Position numbers and translations under genes: made by a program
Origin: Pseudomonas pudica
Lineage (GTDB): Bacteria; Pseudomonadota; Gammaproteobacteria; Pseudomonadales; Pseudomonadaceae
Length of the DNA stretch: 64,000 bases
NCBI RefSeq assembly: GCF_015680405.1
Contig: NZ_JADLJS010000008.1
Span: 1 to 64,000 of the forward strand
Reading direction: 5' to 3'
Notes under the pieces: model-generated
Told to the model about the DNA's origin: nothing
What the model saw: the letters and a program-made list of their open reading frames with translations, nothing else
The model's database searches: none
Shown here: one piece after another, positions 44,751-54,649 of the stretch
Numbering within the stretch: the stretch's first letter is position 1
Layout: each line of letters opens with the position of its first letter

Positions 44751-47162
44751 TCACACCGACTCGTCAGCCGGGCGAGCACCCTCCTGCAGCAACACCATGC
44801 TCTGCGGCGACGACAGGGCGATGCCCTCGTCACGCAGACGCCCAAGGATGGTGAACAACAGGTCACTGCGCGTGCCGGACACCTGCCGCGGCCCCGCCAC
44901 GTATCCGCTCACACCAATCACCATCCCGCTGCTGGTCAGGTCCTTGAACGACACCGAAGTGGCCGGTGCATCCAGAATCGCCTCGTGCTCCTGGTACGCT
45001 GCCAGCAGCAATTCGCGCACACGGTTGGCGTCGGTCTCCAGCGGCAGCGTGAGCGTGATGCCGACCACACCCAAGGCATTGCCCATGGTCACGTTGCGCA
45101 CGTTCTGCGAGATGAACTGCGAGTTGGGCACGATGACCGTAGAGCGGTCGGACATCTGGATCTCGGTGGCGCGCACATTGATACGGCGAATGTCACCCTC
45201 GACGCCAGCCAGGCTGACCCAGTCGCCCACCTTGACCGGCCGCTCGGTCAGCAGGATCAGACCGGAGATGAAGTTCTGCACGATCTGCTGCAGGCCGAAA
45301 CCGATACCCACCGACAGGGCACTGACCACCCAGGTCAGGCTGGTGAGGTTGATGCGCAGGGTCGACATCACCAGCATGGCCAGGAAGATGAAGCCCAGGT
45401 AACCCACCAGAGTCACCAGCGAGGCACGCATGCCGGCGTCCATGTCGGTTTCCGGCAGCAGGCGATCGCTCAGCCAGCGCTTGACCACGCGGATGGCGAA
45501 CAGGCCGCCGAGGAACATCACCACTGCCAACAGAATGTCCTGGGGGACAATGTTCATGTTGCCCAGCAGCTTGCCGCCGGTCTCGTCCCAATCACCCAGG
45601 CTCAGCAGCAGTTCGCTGGGGCTGGTGCCCGATGGCATCAGTGCCAGCAACAGCGCCAGGAACAGCACCACGGTGCGGCCAATGCCGGCCAGGATGGTGC
45701 TGGCCTGGGCCTGGTGACGTGGCGCCAGGCCCAGGGTCGAGGCCAGCGCCAGGCCGCCGGGCTGGCGGGGCGACAGCAGGGTTTCGCAGAGGTCACCAAA
45801 GAACGTGGTCAGCAGGTAGGCACAGGTAATCACCAGGCTGACCCACAGCAGCTTGGCGGTGAGGAAGTAGGCGAGTGTCAGGTAACCGGCGAGCAAGGCC
45901 AGCAGGATCATCGTAAGCCAGATCACCATCACGAACGGGATCAGCCCGGCCAGGCCTGTGGGGCGCTCCAGGTCATGCTTGCGCAGGGTGCGGCGGTAAC
46001 GCAGCAGCGCACCGGCGAAGGTGAACGCCACTACCAGCGCGGTCAGGCCGTTGACCGCCACGGTCAGCGCCAGGCTGGCACCGATCACGCTGTTGATGCG
46101 CTCCATGGTCATCATGACCATCAGCGCCAACGCCAGCACCTTGGGGAACCAGCCCAGGGCGCTGGCCACTTCATCGTGAATAGGCGGCAGGCGCCAGGAC
46201 GGGCGCTGCAGCATCAGCATGGCGCGGCCCAGGCCGGTGATGAAGGCGCTGAACACCACCAGCGCGAGCACATGATTGGCCAGGCTGGCGATATCGGCGC
46301 CCAACTCGGCGCTGCTCTCCAGCCCCCAACGCAGCAGCGAGACCGAGCCGGCGATGGTGCCCAAGGTTGCCAGGCTGACACCCAGCGCCAGCGCACTGCG
46401 GCGCAGGCGGCCTTCGGGCAGCCAGCTGACCATGGCGCCGGCGAGAAGGCGCTCGAGCACGCGGCGCACCAAGGTCCAGACCAGGATTGCCGCCACCAGG
46501 CTGGTAATGAACAACCAGCGATTTTCAGCACTGAAGGCACTACTGATGGCATCAGCCGTCTCACCACGCAGGTCACGCAGGCGTGCCACATCGTCCTGGG
46601 TGGGGCGAATGATGCTCTGCCAGAACGCCGGGCTCATCGGTGAGGCTGCGCGGCTGGTGATCTGCGAGTTGAACTGGCTGCGGCGCAGGTTGACGATTTG
46701 CGTGGACAGGTCGCGGGCCGACTGGGTCAGCTTGGTCGCCTGGTCCCGCTGAGCTACCAAGGCCTTTTTCTCGGCCTCAAGCTCCTTGCGCTGCTGGGTC
46801 AGTGTGGCGGCCTCGTCCTGCTGGACCGGGCCGATGACCTTGAGTTTGTCGTCGACTTTTTCCACATCCGTGGTGCGCAAAGCACTTAACGCATCGGCCT
46901 GGCGCTGGACCTGCATGGCGCCCAGGCGCAATTGCGAAAGCAGATCATCGTTGGCCTCGCTGGTGACACCCTGGCGGATCTGGTCCAGCCGATCGCTCAA
47001 CTGCTCGATGCTGGCGTTTTCATCCAGCACGTTCGCTTCGGCAACCGCCAGATTGGACAAGGGCGTGGCCGGGGCCGACCAGGCCGGGCTGGCAATGGCC
47101 AGCATCAGGGCCAGGAAAACCATCAGGCCTGGGCAATAACGGGCAAGGCTGACACGCCTCAT
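44751..47162 (-). CDS. Large mechanosensitive channel, MscS family with N-terminal DUF3772 domain
   Basis: 803 aa. Signal peptide (LMVFLALMLAIASPAWS), then a periplasmic, coiled-coil-rich DUF3772 domain (residues about 40-160), about eleven membrane segments and the C-terminal MscS pore and beta domain. The pore helix lies near SVGIGFGLQQIVQNFISGLI, followed by VKVGDWVSLAGVEGDIRRIN and VPNSQFISQNVRN. Probably gates solute efflux on hypo-osmotic shock. Start 47162 has AGAGGA upstream. Confidence 0.9.
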   Translation of the reverse strand: MRRVSLARYCPGLMVFLALMLAIASPAWSAPATPLSNLAVAEANVLDENASIEQLSDRLDQIRQGVTSEANDDLLSQLRLGAMQVQRQADALSALRTTDVEKVDDKLKVIGPVQQDEAATLTQQRKELEAEKKALVAQRDQATKLTQSARDLSTQIVNLRRSQFNSQITSRAASPMSPAFWQSIIRPTQDDVARLRDLRGETADAISSAFSAENRWLFITSLVAAILVWTLVRRVLERLLAGAMVSWLPEGRLRRSALALGVSLATLGTIAGSVSLLRWGLESSAELGADIASLANHVLALVVFSAFITGLGRAMLMLQRPSWRLPPIHDEVASALGWFPKVLALALMVMMTMERINSVIGASLALTVAVNGLTALVVAFTFAGALLRYRRTLRKHDLERPTGLAGLIPFVMVIWLTMILLALLAGYLTLAYFLTAKLLWVSLVITCAYLLTTFFGDLCETLLSPRQPGGLALASTLGLAPRHQAQASTILAGIGRTVVLFLALLLALMPSGTSPSELLLSLGDWDETGGKLLGNMNIVPQDILLAVVMFLGGLFAIRVVKRWLSDRLLPETDMDAGMRASLVTLVGYLGFIFLAMLVMSTLRINLTSLTWVVSALSVGIGFGLQQIVQNFISGLILLTERPVKVGDWVSLAGVEGDIRRINVRATEIQMSDRSTVIVPNSQFISQNVRNVTMGNALGVVGITLTLPLETDANRVRELLLAAYQEHEAILDAPATSVSFKDLTSSGMVIGVSGYVAGPRQVSGTRSDLLFTILGRLRDEGIALSSPQSMVLLQEGARPADESV

Positions 47163-47218
47163 CGAATATTCCTCTTTACAATTCGATTTGGCGGGGGATT
47201 CTACGCGGCTTCACGCGA

Positions 47219-48277
47219 TCAGGAGAGTGCCGTTTCTCGTTTGAGCAGTTGCTGTTTGCGCTCGACGCCCCAGCGGTAGCCGCTGATGTCGCCGTCGCGG
47301 CGAACCACCCGATGGCAAGGTATGGCTACGGCTATGTGGTTGGCCGCGCAGGCCATGGCCACGGCACGTACTGCCTTGGGCGCACCAATGCGCTCGGCGA
47401 TGTCGGTGTAGCTGACCCGGCTGCCGGCCGGCACCTCGCGCAGGGCCTGCCACACCCGCTCCTGGAACGCAGTGCCTTGCACATCCAGTGGCAAGGCCAG
47501 GCCCAACGCCGGAGCTTCGACGAAGCCCACCACCTCGGCGACCAACCGTTCGTAGGCACTATCGCCGCCGACCAGGTGAGCCTTGGGGAACTGGTCCTGC
47601 AGGTCGCGCAGCAGGGCCTCGGGGTCGTCGCCCAGCAGGATCGCGCAAATGCCCTTCTCGCTCTGGGCGACCAGGATCGCGCCCAAGGAGCACTGGCCGA
47701 GGGCGAAGTGGATGGTTGCCCCGGCGCCGCCGGCACGGTATTGCCGCGGGCGCATGCCCAGGCGCTGGTCGGCGCTTTCGTAGAAACGGCTGTTGGAGTT
47801 GTAGCCGGCGTCATAGATGGCATCGGTGACAGAGCGTTGGCCATCTTCCAGGTGCTCGCGCAGGCGCCGGGCACGGGAAGCGGTGGCGTAAGCCTTGGGG
47901 GTGAGGCCGGTTTCGGCCTTGAACAGGCGATGCAGGTGGAAAGGGCTGACGGCCAGTTGCGCGCTGAGTTGATCTAGGCTGGGCGCGGGATCGCTGGCTT
48001 CGATCAGGCGGCAGGCGCGGGTCACCAGCTGGCTGTGGCGGGTGGCGCTGGCGTTGCTGGTGGCGGTGCAACGTTTGCAGGCGCGGTAGCCGGCGGCTTC
48101 GGCGGCGGCTGGGGTGTCGTAGAACTCGACGTTGGTTCGCTTGGCAAGGCGTGATTTGCAGCCGGGCTGGCAGTAGATCCCGGTGGTGCGCACGGCGTAG
48201 ACGAAGTGGCCGCTGGCGGCGGTTTCGCGGGATTCTACGGCTTGCCAGCGTTGGTCGGGGGTGGTGTAGGGGTTCAT
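47219..48277 (-). CDS. ada: Ada: methylphosphotriester/O6-methylguanine-DNA methyltransferase and AraC-type regulator
   Basis: 352 aa, full-length bifunctional Ada. N-terminal zinc and phosphotriester-accepting cysteines at about 36, 40, 67 and 70 (YCQPGCKSRL, YRACKRC). An AraC helix-turn-helix domain follows (residues about 85-185: LDQLSAQLAVSPFHLHRLFK). The C-terminal methyltransferase has active Cys at about 321 in IPCHRVV. Repairs alkylated DNA and activates its own regulon when methylated. A REP pair separates it from alkA, upstream on the same strand. Confidence 0.95.
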   Translation of the reverse strand: MNPYTTPDQRWQAVESRETAASGHFVYAVRTTGIYCQPGCKSRLAKRTNVEFYDTPAAAEAAGYRACKRCTATSNASATRHSQLVTRACRLIEASDPAPSLDQLSAQLAVSPFHLHRLFKAETGLTPKAYATASRARRLREHLEDGQRSVTDAIYDAGYNSNSRFYESADQRLGMRPRQYRAGGAGATIHFALGQCSLGAILVAQSEKGICAILLGDDPEALLRDLQDQFPKAHLVGGDSAYERLVAEVVGFVEAPALGLALPLDVQGTAFQERVWQALREVPAGSRVSYTDIAERIGAPKAVRAVAMACAANHIAVAIPCHRVVRRDGDISGYRWGVERKQQLLKRETALS

Positions 48278-48300
48278 TAGTAAATGTCCAGATTGGTTGT

Positions 48301-48417
48301 CGCCTGTGCCGGCCCTTTCGCGGGTGAACCCGCTCCCACAGGTACTGCATAGACCTTCCAGGCTGTGGAAATCCCTGTGGGAGCGGGTTTACCCGCGAAG
48401 AGGCCGGCACAGGCAGT
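48301..48417. repeat. REP pair between ada and alkA
   Basis: GCCTGTGCCGGCCCTTTCGC...CCCGCTCCCACAGG and the inverse CCTGTGGGAGCGGGTTTACC...GAGGCCGGCACAGGC. The two arms extend beyond the standard core, to the outer CCTGTGCCGGC. Confidence 0.85.
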
Positions 48418-48425
48418 GCAAAACT

Positions 48426-49052
48426 TCAGGCACGCCACAGGTACCAGGCCGCCACGGTGCGGTACGGTCGCCAGCCTCCGCCCAGCGAACGCATTTGCGC
48501 AGGCGTCGGCGCCTTGTCCAGCCCCTTCATCCGCCGATACCCCTCGCGCACGCCAAAATCGTCGACCGGCAGAACGTCCGAACGCGCCAGGCTGTAGATC
48601 AGCAGCATCTCCACCGTCCACCGCCCTACCCCACGCAATGCCACCAGTCGTTCGATCAACGCCTCGTCAGCCAGGGCCAGTGCCTCCTCCCGGCTCGGCA
48701 CCAGGCCATCCAGCCGGCCTTGGGCAATACCCTGGATCGTCGCCATCTTGCTCGCGGAAAAACCGCAGGCGCGCATGATTTCCGGTGTAACTGCCAACAA
48801 CTGCTCCGGCGTTGGGAACGCAGCTTCTGGAAACAGCGCCAGCAAGCGCCCAAGAATTGCCTCGGCAGCACGGGCATGCAGTTGCTGGTAGGCAATCGCC
48901 CGCACCAACACCTCATAAGGCTCCCGCCCCGGCGTGGCCTGGTGCAGGCATGGCCCGGTCGCTGCGATATGCCGCGACCAGTCCGGGTCGAGCGCCGCCA
49001 GGTATTCGGTGGCCTCGCGGTACGCGTCAGGCGAAAGGTCGGCCAGGATCAT
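48426..49052 (-). CDS. alkA: DNA-3-methyladenine glycosylase II (AlkA-like)
   Basis: 208-aa HhH-GPD glycosylase that removes alkylated bases. The helix-hairpin-helix is LVALRGVGRWTVEMLLIYSL and the catalytic Asp is in DVLPVDDFGVREGY. It is shorter than E. coli AlkA (282 aa) because it lacks the N-terminal TBP-like domain; such short versions are common. Next to ada, consistent with the adaptive response to alkylation. Confidence 0.9.
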   Translation of the reverse strand: MILADLSPDAYREATEYLAALDPDWSRHIAATGPCLHQATPGREPYEVLVRAIAYQQLHARAAEAILGRLLALFPEAAFPTPEQLLAVTPEIMRACGFSASKMATIQGIAQGRLDGLVPSREEALALADEALIERLVALRGVGRWTVEMLLIYSLARSDVLPVDDFGVREGYRRMKGLDKAPTPAQMRSLGGGWRPYRTVAAWYLWRA

Positions 49053-49174
49053 GGCACCTCCATCAAGTCGATTGCAGGTCCAGCTTAGCGCAGCCGTTCA
49101 TCGGGCAAACGCCGGTTCTTGCGCGGCTAATTCCTGGCATGCCATTGCTCCGCGCTATCGTCCCCGCATAGAAT

Positions 49175-49189
49175 TGAGAACCATTCACA
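49175..49189 (+). promoter_or_regulatory. Candidate Fur box upstream of the sigma factor gene
   Basis: TGAGAACCATTCACA against the 7-1-7 consensus TGATAATnATTATCA matches 10 of 14 positions and lies 6 bases before the sigma factor start codon, overlapping the leader. Iron-starvation control of this FecI-type system is expected from the family. Confidence 0.55.
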
Positions 49190-49194
49190 ATCGC

Positions 49195-49740
49195 ATGTGT
49201 TCACAGGACCGGGCCTTCGCCAAGATGCAGATCAACGAAACGCTCAAGCCGACCGAGGTTGCTCTGCTCTACCAGGCCCACCACAGCTGGCTTAGCGGCT
49301 GGCTGCGCAGCCGGGTAGGTTGCAGCGAGCACGCCGCCGACCTGGCCCAGGATACCTTCGTGCGGCTGTTGCGGGCTCGCCAGCTGTCGCCGCTGAAGGA
49401 ACCACGTGCCTACCTCAGCAGCATTGCCCGTGGCCTGATGATCGACCAGTTCCGCCGCCGCGCGCTGGAACGGGCCTACCAGGAAAGCCTGGCTCACCTG
49501 CCCGAAGCCGAAGTGCCAAGCGAAGAAGATCGACTGGTCATCCTTGATACCCTGGCGCGCCTCGATCGTGCCCTGCACCAGCTGAAACCGCGTGCCCGCC
49601 AGGCATTCCTGCTGGCTCAGCTCGACGGTTTGAGCATTGTGCAGGTTGCCCTGCGCCTGGGTGTGTCGCGAGCCACCGTCGAGCGGGACCTGGCCAAGGC
49701 TCTGGGCGTTTGCTACCGGTTGCGCTATGCCGACGCCTGA
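49195..49740 (+). CDS. ECF sigma factor, FecI type (iron starvation)
   Basis: 181 aa. Region 2 is seen in SEHAADLAQDTFVRLLRARQ and YLSSIARGLMIDQFRRRALE. Region 4 is GLSIVQVALRLGVSRATVER. Start taken at 49195; a second ATG at 49225 (MQINETLKP) is possible. Its stop lies inside the start of the fecR gene (14-base overlap). Together with the anti-sigma factor and the STN-bearing receptor next to it, it forms a cell-surface signalling set that should switch on the receptor gene when the siderophore binds. Confidence 0.92.
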   Translation: MCSQDRAFAKMQINETLKPTEVALLYQAHHSWLSGWLRSRVGCSEHAADLAQDTFVRLLRARQLSPLKEPRAYLSSIARGLMIDQFRRRALERAYQESLAHLPEAEVPSEEDRLVILDTLARLDRALHQLKPRARQAFLLAQLDGLSIVQVALRLGVSRATVERDLAKALGVCYRLRYADA

Positions 49741-50683
49741 TAGCGCGCCCACACAGGCGCACGTCGACCAGGCCATCGACTGGTTGGTGAAGTTGCGCTT
49801 CGACAGCCCAAGCCCGCATACCGAGCAGCAGTTCCAGCACTGGCTGGCCAGCCATCCGCACAACCCCTTGGCCTGGCAGCGGGTCAGCCACCTCAGTGAC
49901 GAACTGGCAGGGCTGCCCAAGGGCCTGAGCCGGCGCACGCTGGATGGTAGCCAGCGCCATCGCATCAACCGCCGCGACCACCTCAAGCTGCTGGCCGTGC
50001 TGGCCGTGGGCGGCAGCCTGGGCTGGGCTGCGCGCGAACCGTTGGGCATACCCCAGCTGCTGGCCGACAGCAGCACTGCCACCGGCGAGCGTCGCCAGCT
50101 GCAAGGCAGCGATGGCAGCCGCATACAACTCAATACCGCCAGTGCCATCGACCTGCGTTACAGCGCCGAGCAGCGCCGGCTGCAACTGGTGCGTGGCGAG
50201 GTGAGTCTGGACAGCAACCCCAACGACAACCGCCCGTTTCGCATCGACACCCGCGTTGGCCAACTGGCCACCCTCGACGGCCAACTGCTGCTGCGCGAGA
50301 ACGACCAGGGGCTGTTGCTGGCCGTACGCCGGGGCGACGCCACACTGTTCCCCACCTCGGCCTCGCCACGTCGGGTGCTGCCAGGCGAAACCTTGCAGGT
50401 GTGGGCCAGCGGCAGCTTCCAGGCGGTGACGCTGCACAGCGACCCCTGGGGCTGGACCGACGGCGTGCTCAGCGTGCAGCAGATGCCGCTGGGCGAGTTC
50501 ATCGCCGAGCTGGCGCGCTACCGCCCGGGCCTGCTGCGCTGTGCCCCGGAAGTGGCAGCCCTGAAGGTGTCCGGTACCTACCAGCTGGCCGACACCGGGC
50601 AAATCCTGCAGCTGCTCACCCGCAGCCTGCCGGTGCGGGTCGTTTACCGCACGCGTTATTGGATAAGCATCGGTACGGCCTGA
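49727..50683 (+). CDS. FecR-type anti-sigma factor
   Basis: 318 aa: cytoplasmic DUF4880-like N-terminus (HVDQAIDWLVKLRFDSPSPH), one membrane segment (LKLLAVLAVGGSLGWAAREP, residues about 85-104), periplasmic FecR domain (RRQLQGSDGSRIQLNTASAI) and C-terminal STN-like domain (GVLSVQQMPLGEFIAELARY). It holds the preceding sigma factor inactive until the receptor signals. The start 49727 lies inside the sigma gene. Confidence 0.92.
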   Translation: MPTPDSAPTQAHVDQAIDWLVKLRFDSPSPHTEQQFQHWLASHPHNPLAWQRVSHLSDELAGLPKGLSRRTLDGSQRHRINRRDHLKLLAVLAVGGSLGWAAREPLGIPQLLADSSTATGERRQLQGSDGSRIQLNTASAIDLRYSAEQRRLQLVRGEVSLDSNPNDNRPFRIDTRVGQLATLDGQLLLRENDQGLLLAVRRGDATLFPTSASPRRVLPGETLQVWASGSFQAVTLHSDPWGWTDGVLSVQQMPLGEFIAELARYRPGLLRCAPEVAALKVSGTYQLADTGQILQLLTRSLPVRVVYRTRYWISIGTA

Positions 50684-50779
50684 AAAATTTCCGAAAATAA
50701 ATGAGGTGGAATCTCATTCTCGTCCGGCCTGAAGGAACAAAACCCGAAAAGTGGTCTTCACGACCTTCAGGAGCGCTTC

Positions 50780-53248
50780 ATGATTGCCCCGTGTTCCCCT
50801 CGCAACGACAGGCTGCGCCGTGCCGTAAGCGCGGCCGTGTTCGGCCTTGGCCTGGCAGCTGGCGGTGCCTACCCGGCCATGGCTCAGGCTGCAATTGCCA
50901 GCCAGAGCCAGCAGACCGACTGGAACATCCCGGCCGGCCCACTGGCCCCGGCGCTGGATCAGTTGGCACGCCAGGGCGGCCTGAGCCTGTCGTTCGACGC
51001 GAACAGCCTGCAGGGCAAGACCACCCACGGTGTGCAGGGCCGGCATGACAGTGCGCGGGCGCTATCGATCCTGTTGCAGGGCAGCAACGTCCAGGTCCAA
51101 CAGGAAAGCGCAACCAGCTTCCTGCTGATCCCGGCACTGGATGTGGGAAACGCCCTTGAGCTGGGCGCGACCAGCATTTCCAGCGACCGCCTGGGCGAAA
51201 CCACCGAGCACACCGGCTCCTACACAACCGGCGAAGTGACCATCGGCAAGATGCCGCAAACCCTGCGCCATACCCCGCAATCGGTCAGCGTGATAACCCG
51301 CCAGCGCATCGACGACCAGAACATTACCAACCTGACCAACCTGTTGGAGCAGACACCCGGCGTGGTGGTCAACTACACCGACAGCGAGCGGGTGCAGTAT
51401 TACTCGCGCGGCTTTGCCATCGACGCCATTCAGTACGACGGCGCCACCGTGGTGCAAAGCAGCGGCGGTGGTTCATTCATCCAGACCGACTCGGCGTTCA
51501 TCGACCGCGCCGAAGTGCTGCGCGGAGCCACCGGCATGCTGCGTGGCGCCGGCAACCCGTCGGGCACGGTGAACCTGGTACGCAAGCGCCCGACCCATGA
51601 CTTCCAGGCTACGGGCAGCGTGACCCTGGGTTCGTGGAATGCCCAACGCTATGTGGCCGATATCTCCGGCCCGTTGACCGAAACCGGCAACGTACGCGGG
51701 CGGGTAATCGCCGTGCATGACGACCGCGACCTGTTCCAGGACTCGCGCATGGAACGCAAAGAGGCGTTCGGCGGCTCGCTGGCCTTCGACCTGGACGACA
51801 GCACCACGCTGACCACCGGTGTCGAGTGGACCAAGCTCGACGCCACCGGCGCCTGGGGCAACCTGCCCGCCGACGCCAGCGGCGCCCCCCTGCCCTTCGG
51901 CCGCAGCACCTACCTGGGCGCCGACTGGAACCGCTGGGACCGCAGCAACCTGAACACCTTTGCCGAACTGGAACACCGCTTCGACAACGACTGGACCCTG
52001 AAGCTGATGGCTCTGCGTACCCACTTCGAGCTGGACGACCATGGTTTCAAGCAAACCTACATGGAGCGCGCACCGGCCAACCTGAACCCCACCGGCAACC
52101 CGTACCTGATGCGATACCAGGTTACCGAAGGCGACGGCGGCGAGAGCCTGCAGAACAACTTGAGCGCCACCCTCAACGGCCCGTTCGACCTGTTTGGCCG
52201 CACCCACGAGCTGATGGTCGGCGTCGAACGGATTCGCAACGATTCCTACGCGTCGGCCACCAACCGGGTAATTTCCGGGCTGTACGACATCCGCTACTGG
52301 GACCCGAAAACCAGCCTGCCCGAGCCGGACATCGACATCACCGCACACCCGGTGCGCACCCGTACCACCCAGCAAGCCGCACATGCCACCTGGCGCATTT
52401 CGCTGGCCGAACCGCTGACCGCGATCATCGGCGCGCGAGCCAACTGGTATGACTACGAGCAGGAAAACAACACCGGAGCCAACGGCAAGTTCAGCGTCGA
52501 CGAGAAGATCGTGCCGTACGCGGCGCTGATCTACGACCTGACTGACAACTTCAGCGTATACGCCAGCTACACCGAGATATTCAGCCCGCAGACAGTGGTG
52601 GACAAGAACAACTCGGTGCTCGACCCGATCATCGGCGAAGCCTACGAAACGGGCATCAAAGGCGAGTTCTATGATGGCCGGTTGAACACCAGCCTGGCGT
52701 TTTTCCGTATCAACCAGGTGGGAACGCCGGTGGATGACATGTCCACGGAAATCGGCTGCAACGGCACCACCAGCCGCTGCAAGATCGCCTCGGGCAAGAG
52801 CCGCAGCGAGGGCATCGACCTGGAGATTTCCGGCGAAGTGCTGCCGGGCTGGCAGGTCACCGGTGGCTACACCTACAACACCACCGAGTACCTGAAGAAC
52901 ACGGCAGCCACCAATGGCAACGCGATCCGCACCACCGACCCGGAGCACATGCTGCGGCTGTTCACCAGCTACCGCCTGCCAGGCACACTGGATGCCTGGA
53001 CCATTGGTGGCGGCGTGCAGGCGCAGAGCGACATCTATTCCGAAAGCGGCACGGCCAAGGCGACCCAGGCAGGGTATGCGGTGTACAACGGCATGCTCGG
53101 TTATCGCATCAACGACAACTACACAGTGCAACTGAACGCCAACAACATCTTCGACAAGAAGTACTACCGGCAGATCGGTACCACGGCGACGGGTTACTAC
53201 TGGGGGGAGCCGCGCAATGTGTCGGTGACCTTGCGCGGGAGTTTCTGA
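50780..53248 (+). CDS. TonB-dependent siderophore receptor with signalling (STN) domain
   Basis: 822 aa. Signal peptide (VFGLGLAAGGAYPAMAQA), N-terminal STN domain (residues about 45-115: WNIPAGPLAPALDQLARQGG), plug (residues about 145-260: TLRHTPQSVSVITRQRIDDQ; EVLRGATGMLRGAGNPSGTV) and 22-strand barrel ending GYYWGEPRNVSVTLRGSF. Closest in style to FpvA/FoxA-like ferric-siderophore receptors; the ligand cannot be told. Signals through the FecR/FecI pair directly upstream. Confidence 0.93.
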   Translation: MIAPCSPRNDRLRRAVSAAVFGLGLAAGGAYPAMAQAAIASQSQQTDWNIPAGPLAPALDQLARQGGLSLSFDANSLQGKTTHGVQGRHDSARALSILLQGSNVQVQQESATSFLLIPALDVGNALELGATSISSDRLGETTEHTGSYTTGEVTIGKMPQTLRHTPQSVSVITRQRIDDQNITNLTNLLEQTPGVVVNYTDSERVQYYSRGFAIDAIQYDGATVVQSSGGGSFIQTDSAFIDRAEVLRGATGMLRGAGNPSGTVNLVRKRPTHDFQATGSVTLGSWNAQRYVADISGPLTETGNVRGRVIAVHDDRDLFQDSRMERKEAFGGSLAFDLDDSTTLTTGVEWTKLDATGAWGNLPADASGAPLPFGRSTYLGADWNRWDRSNLNTFAELEHRFDNDWTLKLMALRTHFELDDHGFKQTYMERAPANLNPTGNPYLMRYQVTEGDGGESLQNNLSATLNGPFDLFGRTHELMVGVERIRNDSYASATNRVISGLYDIRYWDPKTSLPEPDIDITAHPVRTRTTQQAAHATWRISLAEPLTAIIGARANWYDYEQENNTGANGKFSVDEKIVPYAALIYDLTDNFSVYASYTEIFSPQTVVDKNNSVLDPIIGEAYETGIKGEFYDGRLNTSLAFFRINQVGTPVDDMSTEIGCNGTTSRCKIASGKSRSEGIDLEISGEVLPGWQVTGGYTYNTTEYLKNTAATNGNAIRTTDPEHMLRLFTSYRLPGTLDAWTIGGGVQAQSDIYSESGTAKATQAGYAVYNGMLGYRINDNYTVQLNANNIFDKKYYRQIGTTATGYYWGEPRNVSVTLRGSF

Positions 53249-53265
53249 CGGGGCAACACGGTCGC

Positions 53266-53386
53266 CTTGTGGGAGCGGCCTTGTGTCGCGAAAGGGCCGC
53301 GAAGCGGCCCCAGGGTTTCAACTGCGCCGGACAGATTGCTGGGGCCGCTTTGCGGCCCTTTCGCGACACAAGGCCGCTCCCACAGG
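53266..53386. repeat. Long inverted REP variant (GGCCTTGTGTCGCGAAAGGG type)
   Basis: Left arm TGTGGGAGCGGCCTTGTGTC...GGGCCGCGAAGCGGCCCCAG and right arm CTGGGGCCGCTTTGCGGCCC...GACACAAGGCCGCTCCCACA are almost exactly complementary over about 45 bases, enclosing about 26 bases. It lies between convergent genes. Confidence 0.85.
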
Positions 53387-53408
53387 TATTGCGCAGCCCT
53401 GGAGGACC

Positions 53409-54566
53409 TCAGTCCGCCACCGCCCGCAAGCGCCCCGTGCGCCGGTACGACTGTCGGGCAAAGCACACGAACAACCCGGCCATCAGCGCCAGCGCGATGG
53501 GCAGACCATGCGGCGCCACATCCATCGCCGCACCGCTGACCAGCGGCCCGACCAGGCTACCCACACCCCAGAGCAAGCCCACGCTGGCGTTGGCGGTAAC
53601 CAGGTCCTGCCCCTTGAAGCGCTGCCCGATCAGTACCAGCGCCAGGGTATAGATGCCCCCTGCCACGGCACCCAGCAGCACCAGCAGCGGCCACAGCAGC
53701 CAGGTCAGGTTCAGCAACCAGGGCAAGCCGATACCGATCGCCATCGCCAGCAACCCGCATACCAGGTGCAGCCCGGTGCGCTCCACCCGGTCGGCCAACC
53801 AGCCAAGCGGCAACTGGAACAACATGTCACCGGCAAACACCACCGTCACCATCAGCGCCGCCACGCCAACGGCGAAGCCATGGCTGGTGGCATACACCGG
53901 CAGCAGCGACAGCACCACGGCATCGAAGAACGAGAAGAACAGCACCGCCACGCACAACGCCGGCGCCACGCGGAAGAAGCCGGCCAGACCGAAGCTCTTT
54001 TCACCCTCTTCATGTTCCACATGGTCGTGGGGCACGGTCAGCACGATGCACAGCAGCGCCAGGGCATAGCAGACGGTGACCACACCGGTGATCCACGGGC
54101 TGTCCGCGCCCAGTACCGCCAGCATGGCCGGGCCGAGCACCTGGAAACCGGTGAAGCTGGTAGCGTAAAGGGCCATGATCTTGCCCCGGTTGTGCTCCGG
54201 ACACAGTTCGTTGACCCACGACTCGCCGAGGATGATGGCGATACCCATGCCCAGCCCCAGGCCCAGGCGCAGCAGCGCCAGCAGCCACAGCGAGCCGAAT
54301 GCCGACTCGAGCAAGGCAATGCTGAGCGTGCACAGGCTGAAGCACAGCAGGTAAATGGTGCGCCGGGTGAGGTGGCGACAGCAGGCGTCGACCAGGAACG
54401 CCGAGAGCATCATGCCCGCAGCGGGTATGGCCGAGATGATGCCGATTTCAAGAGTGCTCGCACCGGCTTCATGCAGGCGCAACGACACCAGTGGCAGGCT
54501 GGCCCCCAAACTGAAACCCACGACCGAAACGGCGAACAACAAGCCCGCCAGCAAACGCATGTTCAT
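53409..54566 (-). CDS. MFS transporter (YcaD-like)
   Basis: 385 aa with 12 hydrophobic segments; family pattern in LGASLPLVSLRLHEAGAST, GESWVNELCPEHNRGKIMAL and the second-half FQLPLGWLADRVER. Substrate unknown. Convergent with the siderophore receptor; no coupling to it is evident. Confidence 0.85.
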   Translation of the reverse strand: MNMRLLAGLLFAVSVVGFSLGASLPLVSLRLHEAGASTLEIGIISAIPAAGMMLSAFLVDACCRHLTRRTIYLLCFSLCTLSIALLESAFGSLWLLALLRLGLGLGMGIAIILGESWVNELCPEHNRGKIMALYATSFTGFQVLGPAMLAVLGADSPWITGVVTVCYALALLCIVLTVPHDHVEHEEGEKSFGLAGFFRVAPALCVAVLFFSFFDAVVLSLLPVYATSHGFAVGVAALMVTVVFAGDMLFQLPLGWLADRVERTGLHLVCGLLAMAIGIGLPWLLNLTWLLWPLLVLLGAVAGGIYTLALVLIGQRFKGQDLVTANASVGLLWGVGSLVGPLVSGAAMDVAPHGLPIALALMAGLFVCFARQSYRRTGRLRAVAD

Positions 54567-54649
54567 GTACCACTCCTTGCAAACCGAAAAGACGTGCAGA
54601 CACAGGCGCGCACGCCAGGGCGGCGAGCGACGCGAAAGCGCAGATCAGT